Assembly: GCA_035236585.1 (NCBI GenBank)
Contig: CP141137.1
Coordinates: 42,244,057-42,308,056, forward strand
Reading direction: 5' to 3'
DNA length: 64,000 nt
Source: Warburgia ugandensis
Lineage: Eukaryota; Streptophyta; Magnoliopsida; Canellales; Canellaceae
Position numbers and translations under genes: made by a program. Below the pieces are notes generated by a model, which was not told where the DNA came from, did no database searches, and saw only the letters and a list, made by a program, of their open reading frames with translations. Shown piece after piece: positions 45,814-58,900 of this stretch (the first letter of the stretch is position 1; each line of letters starts with the position of its first letter).

Positions 45814-47250
45814 TCCAGCAAAAACCTAAGTTAGAGAGCTCTTTTACATAGAGGAAAAAGACCCCTCCTACACTTGGAGAAGGATGTCTTCTTCCTACCT
45901 AATCTCTTCCACTCTCTTACTTTGGTTTTTTATCTCCTGTGGGTAGTTGGTATTCTTTATAAGATGTGTTGCATCGTCTAAAGGGGTCCACACCTAGTTT
46001 TGGGGGTTGATCGATCCTTCAAAGTTTAGTTAATCATCCCTTGTTTCTCTTGTTTGATCTTAGTTTTGTTCATGCTAGTTGTTGCTTTGCTATCCTTTAT
46101 TTCTCTTTGCCTAAAGGCCAAGATCCAAGGTTGATTTTTCCCTTGAAGTGACAGCCAAGGGAAGTCACCTTGAATCTAGTCTTTTCCTTTTCTTTCCATT
46201 TCCATTTAGTTCTCTTTTATATTTCCTTGAATTCCAGCCTTGTTTCCTTAATTTCCTTTAAAGTGTTGTCTTATCATTCCATTAGAATTTCCCTTAAATC
46301 TTAAGTTTATTGGAGTAGGAATCATTATTGAGATTTGGTTTTGGATTTAATTTGAGAGAAAACATAGTCCTTTCTTCCCAAAAGTTTAATGCATTAGCCA
46401 TGTAATCACTTGTATGCAACAAATTTTGTCGATTTATGGAATAATTTTTATTTGTTGAATGTATAAGATTTTATCTTAATTACTTGTTGCATGTTGATCG
46501 TAGGTTAACTAGTGAATGCTTTGTTCTGAATTCCCAAGCAATTGAATTAAAAGACCTATGAAAGTACGTGTCCAATCCAAAGGTGGAACACATAGTTTTA
46601 AGGGCCTCTAAGCTTGAAAGTTGTTGATCTTGTTAAGGTGCTGTGAATTCATAGTTCATTAGTTTAATTTCTCACTTAAGCAAGCATGAAGCTTTCTCTC
46701 AAAAATCATCTTAAGTACAAGTGTAATATCCATAAATGGTGTGCATGATTTTGAATGATTTGGAGGATTGAAATACAAGTTAACTGCTTTCATTCATGTT
46801 AAGAAGCTAATTTAGTTAGTGGGTAATTATTGATCTTAATTAGTTTGTTAGCTTGTTGTTAATCAATTGTTAATTTCATTCCCATGAGCTTAATTTCCTA
46901 CTATAGAAGTTGTATGATTAGGAAAGTAGTTGTTATTGCATGTTTCCTTAGGTTAGTTTCTTAATTTCATGTTTAGGAAAGTTGGTTTAGGAAAATTGCT
47001 TAATTTCAATTTAGAAAGTCATAATTTTAGAAAGCTTTTAATTTAAGGAGGTGTTATTTTTAGAAAGTGTATTTTAGGAAAGTTTTTAATTTTAGCATGT
47101 CTCTAATTTTTGCACATTTTCCAACTCCATGTGTTAATTTTCATACATAGTTTAGATTAAAGATCTCTTAAATTATGGCCAGGTTAGATAGTTTAATGTA
47201 GGAACCACTACCATCACATTCATTGATTCCTTGTGGGATCGACCTCCTCC

Positions 47251-47640
47251 CATGAGAATACTAATGTATACAAAATTATTACATATATATCTCAATATTT
47301 AGAAGGTTTAAACCATAAAAATTACTCACTATCATTAATTAGGGTAAATTCTACAATTTTACAGGTTTGGGTACAAATGAAAAAATGTGCAAAAATAATT
47401 CTTTTACCCCTGAAAGAGAAATTTTAGAAACCAAGCTACATTATGGATCCACACATGTCAACCATGAAGTTCGGGAGCTGAGAATAATCATTAGATATCA
47501 AAATCAAAGCAGTCAAAAACCTTAGATGGAACATAAAGCATTATCCATCTAAAACAAGGTGTTCATATCAAAAGTAAGTGACAGAAATTACCATGCAAGT
47601 ACCCACGTATATTACCACCATGGGAAGCATCTAAAGGAAA
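47251..47640. other. Unassigned junction sequence
   Basis: AT-rich sequence between the end of the + strand LTR and the - strand gag. I could not match it to the families here. The right part (from about 47,600) may already belong to the - strand element's gag-protease linker. Confidence 0.4.
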
Positions 47641-49060
47641 TCCAGTCTGGCCTACCTTCTTGTCTACTTGTTTCCTAAGGGTTGTGATTGATTTTGCCAT
47701 ATTGAATGATGATGAACCAACTTCATATTGACCCTTGGGGTTAGGAACTAGCTAACTAGGGAACTTTTCCTTTTCCCTCTCTTGTAGAGTAGTAGAAAGT
47801 TTACCCATATGATATTCCAACTTCATAATGGATTACAAGTTGCCCTGCAAGGTTTGTTTAGTGTCATGCTAGAATTTCTTGTTATCATTTTGGAATTGCA
47901 TAGTTCACTGCATGAACATGTTTCGTGTCTCCACTAGTGATTGCTCCCTTTGTTGGGATGAAAACTGTTGAGTGGATTTTTACTATTGAGGCATGTGATT
48001 TTTAGGAAATGTTGTTGAATGAGATTACCCAACAGACTCTCTTGATGATTGTTCTTCAACTAGGAAAAGTTAGGATGATTATCCCATCTAGGGTTGTAGG
48101 TCTCAGAATAAGGGATATTGTTGGTTGGTTGGCAATATGTATTCATAACATTCACTTGCACTGAAATGAATTTAGGGAAACCATAGCTAGATGGACACAA
48201 TGGAGCAGAGTGGTTGGTGTTAGAATAGATTGAACAAACCTCAGATTGAGGAGTTCTATTCATCATGAAGGCATCTAACCATTGAGATAGATCATCTATT
48301 TTGTTTACCTTCTCGGTCAAAATGTCAATTTTTTTATACAAATCTAGAGTGACCCCTATTTCATATAAACCACCTTTCCTTTGTGGTAGTGAATTTCTTT
48401 CCACTAATGGGAATTCTCAATAAGAGGTTCAAAGAAATTCTAGGATTCCACATCACTTTTAGTCATGAAAGCCCTTCCATTAGTAGCATCTATCATATGT
48501 TGATTTTGTAGTGTCAGAATTTTGTAAAAATACTGAACTTGCTACCTCTTTTCAAAACCATGACGGGGACATTTAGAACTTGTGGACATTTGAAAATTTA
48601 TGGTTTCATGCATATGGGCATTGGTTTTATGGATTAGGAAAAACTTAATTTAGGAATTTCCTTGATAATTGATCCCATGTGGTGATGGACCCTACTTCTA
48701 GAGAGTTGAGCCATGCCTTACCTATATCCTTTAGAGAGAATGGAATAGCCTCAACCTAATTGAGTCATTTGAGAAGTTGTGGTATTTGAAGGTAGATCAA
48801 ATGTCAAGGAATTCCATGACATGGTAGTATGGGTCCTCCTTGTCCAACCCATAAAAATTAGGTAGGAGTTGAATAACTCCTAGTTTCAACTCAAAATGAT
48901 CTACATTGGTTACAAGCAAGGCTATGCATGAAATAGAGTTGAATTGGACTGGTGTAGAGTAATCCTTCAATGGTTTCACTTCTACTTCATTAGCCATTTT
49001 GACGGTAATGATCTCTTGATCTTCTTTACTTCTTTGGCCTTGCTTCATATATTGTTTGAT
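47640..49060 (-). mobile_element. Athila-like gag remnant, minus strand
   Basis: On the minus strand the N-terminal part (48,797-49,048) reads 'VNDY..', 'FELKLGVIQLLPNFYGLDKE' and 'DPYYHVMEFLDI', the start of the Athila capsid domain. Further on come 'KIDILTEKVNKIDDLSQWLD' and a zinc-finger-like patch near 48,230. 'NIPYSETYNPRWDNHPNFS' is at 48,060-48,120. A linker, 'ITTLRKQVDKKV' (about 47,680), follows. It parallels the + strand gag at 38,890-39,840 and is broken in several places. Confidence 0.82.
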
Positions 49061-50111
49061 CTATGTATCTAAAGGTATTAGATTAGGGTTAAGTGATCAT
49101 CGACCTTGCATACACCAATGGATGGTGTAGTGGACTTACATTTGTATAAAACAAGCTAAGTTGTTATATACAATGGTTTTTTTAAACCTAGTTTAGGGAA
49201 ATCTAAATTAGATAATGCGACTTGAATGCTAGTCCTAAGCTTAATGATATGCAATTAAATCCTAGTATTCACTAATCGAGCAGTGTGTTGATTATCTTTT
49301 CTTACTGCATAGATAGTACCTTCTTAAACTTAGATCTAGATAGCTCCTTTTATTTAAATTAGACTACTGTTTACCAGTTGGGTTCTTCTTTAAAGTGGTT
49401 AATACAACCTCATGTCATGAAGCATTTCAACCTCAACTGACATCAGCAGAAGGTGTGGGAAAGTCACTTGGATTTTAAGATACTCATTATAACCACAGTG
49501 TTCAGAAGCCATTGGAGTGATAATGGATTGTGTCCTTTTAAAAGGGCCCTATAGTTTGACACCCTAAGTCTTCTTTCTACTTGATTTTAAAATTACTGAT
49601 CAAGGGTTAGGATCATGACATACAAGGATGTTGATTGATTCCTATGTGGGCAAAGGAGCTAGCGATGAAATCTAGTCCTTATCTTATAAGGGTTTATGTG
49701 GGGCCCTTACCAACATTTTAACAATCCCACACAATTTCAGCAAAATATAAACAACTTAAAGTAATAAACATGTCCTATTTATGCAAGGAAAGCTATAAAT
49801 CTAATGCAAATCCAAAAATGTCACAATTAAGGAAGTGCTTTTTATAAGCTCTATACTATCATTCAAATGCAACTAAACTAGCAATACAACCTAATCTAGA
49901 AATTGGAAAGAAGGGGAGAATACTCTCATAGTGGGGTCCTGGAAGTAATCTTCCTCCAAAGCTCTATTCAAGTCGAAATTCCTACAATAAAAAAATAGAA
50001 AGTCTCAAGTTCATAGGAACAAGGAATGTATGCAAATGCAACTACATGCAACACTAATCAACGACTAGTGGTAATGTATTATACCTTAATTTCTTAACTA
50101 AACTCCATTGT
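49061..50111 (-). mobile_element. Leader of the minus-strand Athila-like element
   Basis: Read on the minus strand, 49,270-49,640 is colinear with 38,150-38,540 of the + strand element, including 'ttatcactccaatg', the 'gattttaaaatcaa' block and 'tactaggattt'. No gene is visible. Confidence 0.7.
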
Positions 50112-50132
50112 GAGTCCCCTGTAATGCCGCCA
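50112..50132 (-). other. Primer binding site (tRNA-Asp type)
   Basis: tggcggcattacaggggactc on the minus strand resembles TGGCGCCGTTGCCGGGGA, complementary to plant tRNA-Asp and usual for Athila/Tat elements. It directly follows the LTR end ...aagacacatcaagtt and precedes the gag leader. Confidence 0.75.
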
Positions 50133-51692
50133 GAAACTTGATGTGTCTTAAATATTACAGCAAGTGTACATCTCTATTGGAGTATAAAATCAGTAGATAT
50201 GGGTTGATCCCATGAGGACTCTATGATTAGTGGAGTTAATCAAGACTAAGATTATGTTACTTTAACCTATCCAAAAAAAGGAATTTTGAAGATTTTAGCT
50301 AAGACAATTAAAGCAATAAAGATAAGTAAGGAAATATAGACATAAAGCAAGTAAAGAGGCATGTAATTAGAAGAAGGAACTTAATTAGGAATTACTTAAG
50401 GAATTTAAAGGAACTTTTAATGAAAAGAAGAGTAAACAATGATTTATGAAATTGTCAGTAATAGGAAAGTAATAATTTAAGACAATCAACAATAAAGGTT
50501 AAGGCAAAGACTTAAGGAAGGAAAGAATCTAAACTAAGGAATTAACACACAAATTAAGGAACATGTAAATAAAGGAAGGAGATTATACTATGAACTAAAG
50601 CTAAATCTAATTAACTAAGAAAGTAATTAAAAAAGAGATTAAATAAAGAAACTAACTAAGGAAACAAAAGATCAACTAAGGAATGAAAGTAAATAAAGAA
50701 CTTCTCATTAATTAAATTGATTACAAGGTTTTGCTACATAAGTAAAGAAAGGAAAGCAATAAAAGAAAGCCAATAAAACTTCTTCTTTCTTGAGCTTGAA
50801 TTCTATAGTAGGGTTAAGTTGTTGTGTCACTCAACATGAACTTGTAGGCTTCTCTTCAAACCATAGTACACTCACTTTCCGTCAAGCTTTTTACTTTTCA
50901 ATATCCAAACATGCCACAACCTATGAAGTCAAATCTTACCAAAAAATCCTTAGGAATGAAGTGCTAAGGCAGCCAAGAAAAGAGGTGCCTTATACTTTTC
51001 CTAAATGATCAACACCCACTAAAAGAAGTAAAAGAAGGTATGGAATGGAAGTATAAACAAATTTGTGCATGTCCTTGCTAGAAACTCTTAGAAAAGAGGG
51101 TAGCTCTTAGGGAGAGAGGCAAAGAGGGGATTAGAGGTCATTCAAGCTTAAGTTTTGGGCAGCCATAGAGAAGGCTTCCTACCTTAAAATAGAAATAGAA
51201 TAAAAGATAAACAACATGATGATAGTGGACCTTGGCTTAGGACTCACAAAATTTTAGCCTTAGGAGATGAAGTAAAGTTAGTGATAGGTCCATGGTATAA
51301 TCCTACCCTTCAACATGAAGCCCTTAGCTAGGAATTGGAGTGGCTTAATGGAAAGATTTATTTGTTTCTCTCAACCATTATTTAGGATTGGAAAGACTTC
51401 TTCATTCCATAGAAGGGCACAAGCCTTCTATACTTCTCCTTTAGTCCCAAATCCATAAGAAAATAAAAGATAAAAAGAATGGGAAGAATAAATAAAAAAA
51501 GAGAAGAGAAGAAAAGAAAAGAAAAGAATGGGAAATAGATTAGGTTGAGTACCCTAACCCTTGCTCCTAGATCGTGGACATTTTGGCTATGGGAGCTAGG
51601 GTGAGTGTGATCTTCCTCCATCTATTTCTCCTTGCTTTGGCTCTTGAATTCTAGGAAAAGTTAGAAGATGGATTTTTCTCTCCTTTTACCTC

Positions 51693-51700
51693 TATTTATA
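51693..51700 (-). promoter_or_regulatory. TATA box of the minus-strand Athila-like LTR
   Basis: tataaata in 'aaactctataaatagaggta' on the minus strand is a strong plant-type TATA box, followed by 'aaaaggagagaaaaatcca' and a leader-like region. It probably drove element transcription toward the primer site at 50,132. Confidence 0.6.
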
Positions 51701-52199
51701 GAGTTTAGGAGTGGAATCATTAGGGATGGATGGTTATGATCTAAAGGGGAAAAGATGAAATAATGGTTGGGATTTGGTTGAAATTAAAGGGGAGTGGGCT
51801 AGGTTTGAAATTAGAGGGTTTTAGTTGGAATTAGAAAGGGGAGGGTGTGGGATTTGAAATTAGGGTGATTTAGTTGAAATTAGAAAGGAAAGTAGGTGGG
51901 AATGGTTTGAAATTAAGAAGTGGGGAAGGTGGAGTTTGAAATTAGAAAAAGGAGTAGGAGGGAATGTTTTGAAATTAGGAAGTGGAATCAAGAGGGATGA
52001 ATCATCTTTGCAAGGAAATTTTGTGCTCCCCCTTAGGTGGTCCCTTCCTTAGTTTGAGTAGGAGAGAGAAAGTAAGGAAAAAGGCTTCTTACAGGCCTTA
52101 GTCTTCAAACTTGTTTTATTTCACAAGTTTCCCATTGTATGTGATTTTTGGAGGGCTTCCACAATTTTTGAAGGGGGGAGACGTTCGTCTCTAAAAAAG

Positions 52200-53890
52200 A
52201 GCCGTTTCACCACCTTAAGACAACAAAAAAGGTAGCCCTTGTTTCCTCTTTGAAGCCCTAGGTCTATACATCATCTAACCCTTAGATTTCCAATATTTTC
52301 TCTCTACCTTAGGATCACATATGAGTTAGGTTAGGAAGTACCCAAAACAAATAAAAAGAGGAAGAAAAAAAATTGAAAGAACTCTTGGAGAAGGGGAGAT
52401 CGCCCACTTCCATGTAGGCATTCTCCACCCTTCTTCCCTCTTCTTGATTCTTCAATGTCTTTCACCATGGAACCCATTTCCTCCATGCTTCCATGCCTCT
52501 TCCATTGGATATTATTCCCTTGTTTGCTTTGTCAAATTTTAGTATAGTTCTCCTCTTTAAATCCTTGCTTTGTTACATGTGTTATTACCTTGCTTTCTTG
52601 TTCATGTCCTGCTTACCTTCATGCACTCGTTTCTATGCCTTTGCTTCACTTGAATCTAGTTTGCAATATTCTTATTTTCTTACTCCATTATCTTAAGATC
52701 CAAGTTATTGTTTCTCTAGTAGTGACAAACAAGGGAAACAGTAGCTTAAATCTTTTGAGTTTCCTCCATCTTTTATGTGGTTTTTGTTTAGCTCTAGCTC
52801 TAGTTTGAGGCTGTTTTTGTCTTAGATTAGTTCCGTCTTCCTAGATTTTCTTCTCTTGGGTTTCTTTAGGGTTATAATTGCATGTTAGCTACACTTGATT
52901 TACTACTGTTAAAATGTATTTCATATGTAATTGGAATCAAGTTCCATGTCTTGAAAAAGCATGCAAAGTTCAGCAATTGTATACATGTTTATGCATTCTC
53001 TTTTTGATGTAATTTGCCATTCATTCAATAAACTTCTCTGAGGGTTATCATTGCTGCTTATTTCCAGTAGCTGTGTAATTTAGTTTGAATGTTTTATGTT
53101 GTTTAAAGTGCTTGATTTCATGTGCTAACTACTTGGATATTAAAAATAGTATGTTCTTGGAATTTCCAACAACATAGTAATCATGAATGATTTGTGCTTG
53201 ATTTATTAGCATTTGTTGTTGCTGGTTTTCTTGATTCTCCAAGGATTTAGCTAGCCTTTAGAATGTTAAGTTAATGCATAGATTTGATTGCATGATAGTT
53301 AGCTATAGGTCCATCGGTTTCAATCTATGTTTACTTCATCAATCATGCGCACCATTTCATGGATCATGTGCACAATACTTTAGTAGCTTTCTTTTAAGTG
53401 TTTGATTAGCTGTTGTTCTCATTTATGTTTCTTTTTTAATTGTAGTTTGATCTTAGTTTAGATTATTTTATATATTAGTTTACATCTTAGTTCTATGCTT
53501 TAGGTATAATGCATTCTATGTTACCCTAAGTTGCATTCTAGTTCATGCATTCTTTCTAGCTTAATTCCATGCATACCACTTGTTTAGTTGTTTTTATTAG
53601 TATTACATATTTTAATTTATTAGTTAGATAATCGTTTTAGGTTTAGTTTGAATGTTAGGATAGTTAAGAAAGTTTTCCTATTTAGGTTTAGAAATTTTTT
53701 AATTTCATAAATTTTATTTTATTTCCATCATTAGTTTAGATTAAAATCTCATTATCTTGGCTAGGTTAGATAGTTTAAAGTAGGGACCAATAGGAACACA
53801 TTAGTTCAACTCCTTGTGGGATCAACCAATCTAGCCTGCTATATTACAAATGATTCTTATGCTTGCCAGTTTAATTTAAAACAACAACAC
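52200..53890 (+). mobile_element. Athila-like LTR piece, plus strand, inside the minus LTR
   Basis: The right part, 53,460-53,830, is colinear with 4,380-4,750, including 'cttgtttagttgttt', 'gatagtttaaagtaggg' and 'ctccttgtgggatcaacc'. It ends near 'aatttaaaacaacaaca' at 53,890, where the - strand LTR resumes with 'catggcttgtacatgggccc'. The left boundary is uncertain. Frames at 52,493-52,808 are pyrimidine-rich LTR sequence, not genes. Confidence 0.6.
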
Positions 53891-54305
53891 ATGGCTTGTA
53901 CATGGGCCCATTTAAATTACCTTTAGCTATACCAATTGCTTCCTTGGATCCATAATTTTTCCTTGAGATGATGTCGACTCTTATTAGAACTTAAAATTGG
54001 TAAAATATAGGTCTAGCCCTCCAATTTGATCTTGCTCCTCAATTTGCATCTTGATCGATCTCGGCTATAGGATCATCATCTCAATTCCTACAAAAGGTCA
54101 AAAACTCTAAAAATTAGAAAAATATGATTATTCACATACTTACTTTGGATTAGCCTCTGATCCTATAGAATATTAGACTTTAGAGTCATTAGGTCCAAAA
54201 TGCACGTGTGACAAAATTTTTGTTAAAAACATAGATTAAACACTATATTTTATAATACATGGGCTACTAGTTGGGTACTTTTTATACAAAATTGGACACT
54301 CATCA

Positions 54306-54318
54306 CACCCCCTAACCA
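54306..54318 (-). other. Polypurine tract
   Basis: On the minus strand tggttagggggtg immediately precedes the LTR start TGATGAGTG at 54,305. This is evidence that the body to the right used this LTR as its 3' LTR. Confidence 0.7.
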
Positions 54319-55929
54319 GAATTTTTATAGTCTTGAGCTAAACATGCAAAAATTTATGAAAACAAATGATTTCCATTTTTGTATGTACTCACGATTGCAT
54401 TTAGCACATGTAACAAGCCCTAAAACCCCTAGGTTATCCCAACGAACGAGTTAAGTCTTGTGAGAGTTTGCAGTGAATATACCCACAAATTTAGCAATGC
54501 TAAGTTCTTTATTTTATCTTAAAGAATTATCATCCATTAGTAATGAAAATGAATGAAGAATTCTACAATTTACCCACATACTCAAGCATTTTATTCCAGT
54601 TATCTCTCGAAGTGTAGTTTGTGTATAGGCTACATATTTCATGATTTCTAAATGAAAATGCGTATTACTCCATTGAAAAGATGTAGTGTGCTCAATTTCT
54701 AATTGGTATACACTTAGAAATATAGCTTTAAAAGAAGGGTTAAGAACTTTTCTCTCTCTATGTGATTGAATCTAATAAGACTGATGCCTCACATAACCTT
54801 TTAAGTAGTGTTGAAACAAAGGAATGTGATCCCTAAGAATAGATGTCATTACCAAGCATAGTGGAAATATTTCACCTTAAACCCTTAATATTTATATTCT
54901 CCTTATGACCATTTTTCACCTTAGAATAATAGGTCTTTTAGATAGGATAAAACATAGGCTTGGGATAGGTTCTGAAAAGAAGAGTATAGGGATTCGGCTT
55001 TCAAATATGAGTAGAAGTCTTCAACTCATGGTCTGGACAACTTTTTTGTGATTATACTAAAGTGAATATCTCTTTTATATTTTTCCTTTCTTTTACTTCA
55101 ACTTTTTTTTTTTTTTTCTTCTGATCTTTATTTTCCTTAGAAAGAGTACTTTACTATGTATTCTTGATATTTTTTGGCTTCTTTAACTTTGGTCCTCTTG
55201 AAAAGAAAAAGGCTTATTAAGAGGCTAAAGGGTCTAACTAGCGGTATAGTGTATTGGATAGGCTTTGTGGCTCTGGGCTAAAACAAGGATGACCTATATG
55301 ATTTCCTAGGTTTCTTAAAGCCTATCAGATTCAATAAATATTCAAGGAAGAAAGTTACTACCCCTATTCATTCTTGCTAATTTGGCTAAAAAATGATTTT
55401 CTAATCTTTCAAAGTTATTATATGTTGAAGAAATTATGGATTTACTTATAATCTTCAAGAATAAGATAGCCTTTAAAGCTCACATGGTTATAGGTCCCCA
55501 CAGCTTTCCTAAAGGTCTCTAACTTATAATTATCTATTAGTCCATATTATGCACAGTGTGTAATATATTTTGGACACGAATAAAATGTAGCATCGATCTT
55601 ATGCAATTTCTATTAAGAGGCCAAAGTAGTGGAAGTACTAAATTTCAGACAATCCACTTTTCATCTTAGTAGAGGAACTTACACCTTAAAACCTTTTGAA
55701 ATATTTTTTTTTTTTTTTGAAAAGTAGGAAGACTTAGAAATCTCTATGTATATCTACACTCCTTAACCTGAGCTAAACATTGTCCTCACTATTTTGAAAT
55801 CTAGGATACATTATGATTAATGAGTGACATAAATACTAAAAATTCCTTAGTTGCCTCTTAGTGAGCACTAAGTATTATGTCTTTAGTTAGACGTAGTATG
55901 AAATGATGATGAATGCTTAGGTCATGATA
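54319..55929 (-). mobile_element. Post-pol 3' region, minus-strand Athila-like element
   Basis: Contains, on the minus strand, 'gacgtctaactaaagacata' with 'cactaagaggcaactaagg' after it (about 55,840-55,890) and 'gaggacaatgtttagctcag' (about 55,780), both conserved after Athila pol. No reading frame of note. The same blocks occur at 62,174-63,880. Confidence 0.72.
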
Positions 55930-58900
55930 AGGTGGGTCATGGTAAATTGGTTCCTTAAGGAATATTTCTTCCACCTTAGGGTTTATCAACTCTAAGAAGA
56001 GTTTCAATCTTTGTCAATTCACTTTGGATATCTCTTCATCCTTTTCTATCTCGACAGCCTTGTGACGATATACAATACGTACTATGTATGGTCCAGTCCA
56101 TTGAGATCTAAGTTATCTTGAAAAGAGATGCATCTTATAATTATATAATAGGACCTTTTGTCTAGGAGTAAAGGATTTCCTTAAAATATTTCTATAGTGA
56201 GTGCTCTTGATGCAGTCTTTGTATAGCTTTGCGAACTCGTATGAATCTTTCCTTAGCTCATCCAAATAATTGAGTTGGAGTTTCTGTGGGTTCCAATAGT
56301 ATCTATGTCAAAATTGAGTTTTTTGATGGCCTAACATGCTTTGCGCTCAAGTTGTATTAGTAGGTGCAAGGCCTTTCCATAGACCAAGTGGTAGGGTCAC
56401 ATGCCTATAGGTGTCTTAAATGTTGTTCGATAGGCCCATAATGAGTCACCAAGTCTTAAAGACCAATGTTTCCTATTTGGATTGACTGTCCTTTCTACAA
56501 TTCACATTTTTCAAATGCAAAAGTGTTTACCCCGATAACTAATAATGGCCTTAGGGGTACTAAAGCATGCAAATATATTTTCTTTTAAGAACTTGACCAC
56601 CACTATGGTCATTAGCCTTACACAGTATTGCTTCAACCACTTGGACAAATAGTCCGCTCCCATTAGGATGTATAGATATCCAAAGGAGTTAGGAAAAGGC
56701 CCCATAAAATCAATTCCCCAAACCTCAAGCGGCTCTACAATAAGAATGGGGTGTAAGGGCATCATATTTCTTTTCCCTATACTCCTTAATTGTTGACATC
56801 TCATACATGCTATGTTGTAAGCACGTGAATCCTTGAAAATTGTGGGCCAATAAAAAACACAATGCAAAATTTTTGTAGTTGTCTTTTTGGAACTAAAGTG
56901 GCCCCCACATGCATGGTCATGACAGGAGGAGATGATTTAATTATGTTTAGTATCGGTATGCATCTCCTGATGACCTGATTGGGACAATACTTAAATAAGT
57001 GCAGATCTTTCCAAGTAAAGTGTTAACCCTTCACAATAAATCTTTGTCTATCTTGTTTAATCCAATGACTATGCATTTGACTTGTAACAAGATAATTAAT
57101 TGTGTCCATACTAAGGTAACTAGGAAATGTGCAATAATTATTCATACGAATTTTTTTTTGTGATAGGAAATTTTTTGCTAGTATTCTCCAGTGGTCTGCT
57201 ACAACATTTTTGGAAGCTTCCTTGTCTTGAATTTGAAGATCAAATTCTTGTAGTAGTAAAATCCATCTAATCAGCATAGGTTTTGCATCCTCTTTAGAAA
57301 GGAGACATTTCAGTGTTTCATGGGTTGAGTAGACTATAACTTTACATCCTAACAAATAAGACCTAAACTTATCCAATGCAAATACAATTGCCAACAACTC
57401 TTTTTTTGTAGTTGAATAGTTGATTTGGGCATCATTTAGTGTTTTCCTAGTGTAGTATATCCCTAATCGTATAATTTGAAGTGTCACTCATTATTTCAAA
57501 TGCTGCACTCCTGTCAAGTGGTCAAATAATAGGTGCAGAGGTCAATTCAGCCTTTAGGTGCTTAAATGCTTTCTTGTAGTCATTCTCAAAGTCAAATGAT
57601 GCCTTTGTAAGTAAATTACACAGGGCTTGGCAATTTTACTAAAATTTTTGATGAGTCATTTGTAAAACCTAGCATGGCCTAGAAAAGACATATTTCTTTC
57701 ATCGTGTTTGGAGGAGGAAGGTTAGTGATTAAGTCCACCTTGGCCTTGTCTACCTCTATACCATTATGTGATATTATATGGCCTAGAATAATGCCATTTT
57801 GCACCATAAAATGACATATCTCCTAGTTCAATACTAAAATTTTCTCCTGACACCTTGCAAGAACTAACTTCAAATGGAGCAGACACTCATCAAAGGAAAA
57901 ACTAAAAATTGAGAAGTCATCCATGAATACCTGTAGAAACCTTTCTACGATGTCAAAAAATATGCTCAACGTACACCTTTGAAAAGTGGATGGAGGACTA
58001 TGGAGATTGAAAGGCATAAGTCAGTAAACAAAGGTTCCAAAAAGGTAGGTTAAGGTGGTCTTCTTCTAATCTTCAGGTGCCATAGGAATTTGGTTATAAT
58101 CAAAATAGCTATCAAAAAGGTAGTATTAACTATGGTTGGCTAACCTCTTAAGCATTTTGTCAATGAAGGGAAGAAGAAGTTGGTCTTTCCTTGTGACTGT
58201 ATTCAATTTTTGTTAATCAATACAAAGTCTCTATGTTGTGGTCATTCAAGTGAGCACTAACTCATTATCCTCATTTCTGCTTACCATGATCCAAGATTTC
58301 TTAGGGACAACCTAAACTGGGATGACTTTAGTGCTATCAGATATGTGGTATATAGCTCTAATATCTAAAAGCTTAAGTACTTCATCTCATGCCACCACCT
58401 TCATATGAGGATTTAGTCTTCTTTGGTCTCCTTGGATGGTTTAGAGTTCTCTTCCAACTAGATCCTATGCATACACACATCGAGACTAATCCCCTTTATA
58501 TATGCTATGGTCCACCCTAGAGTAGTCTTATGTTTCTTGAGAACATTAAGAAGTTTTCCTTCCTATTCTTGGTCTAGATCTAATGCTATAATGATAGGTA
58601 AGGATTCATTTGGTCCTAGGTAAGAGTATTTGATATTATCTAGTATGGGCTTTAGGACCAAAGAAGATGGTTGCTCTATAGAAGGTAGAGGGGTCAAATC
58701 TGATGGAGGGAGTGGTTCCACATGAGTTCCCCATTGGAGGTATCCATGATTGGTGTTGCATCTAATAGTTTATTAACCTCGTCAATGGACTTATCTAAAT
58801 AAAAATAATAGTTAAAGTGTACTAGACAAGCCTCAAGTGGGCATGATATTGATGATGTGGGATTAGTGCCTTGAATTAAAGGAATAAAATGCTTTTCACA

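Larger units (their letters stand above)
37595..47250 (+). mobile_element. Athila-like Ty3/gypsy element (broken), plus strand
   Basis: The parts in order are: an incomplete 5' LTR (37,595-about 38,090), leader (to about 38,880), gag (about 38,890-39,840), protease (39,841-40,410), a hAT-type insertion (40,419-41,495), the post-pol 3' region (about 41,680-43,370), a polypurine tract (43,371-43,383) and a 3' LTR (43,384-about 47,250) that carries a second DNA transposon. No reverse transcriptase or integrase was recognised. The Athila/Tat assignment rests on gag and protease motifs and on the LTR type (TGATAAGTGTTTAATTTTGC start). It is clearly broken, with many interruptions. Confidence 0.82.
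43384..47250 (+). mobile_element. 3' LTR of the Athila-like element
   Basis: It starts TGGTAATGTTTAATTTTGCAT and is parallel to 37,595-38,090. It is interrupted by a DNA transposon (43,942-45,287) and continues through pyrimidine-rich promoter-proximal sequence to 'ccttgtgggatcgacctcc' (about 47,229), the block near the end of these LTRs. The exact end is not clear and no ggcat duplication was found after it. Confidence 0.75.
50133..54305 (-). mobile_element. Athila-like LTR, minus strand, shared by two element bodies
   Basis: On the minus strand it starts TGATGAGTGTCCAATTTTG at 54,305 after a polypurine tract. It ends near 'tgtacacttgctgtaatattt' + aagacacatca just before the primer site at 50,132. 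The first 400 bp match the + strand LTR at 43,384 ('gagatcgatcaagatgcaaat', then 'gctaaaggtaatttaaatggg'). A + strand LTR piece (about 52,200-53,890) interrupts it. The 50,300-51,650 part is purine-rich on +. Its 5' side joins a pol-bearing body and its 3' side a gag-bearing body. Confidence 0.68.
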
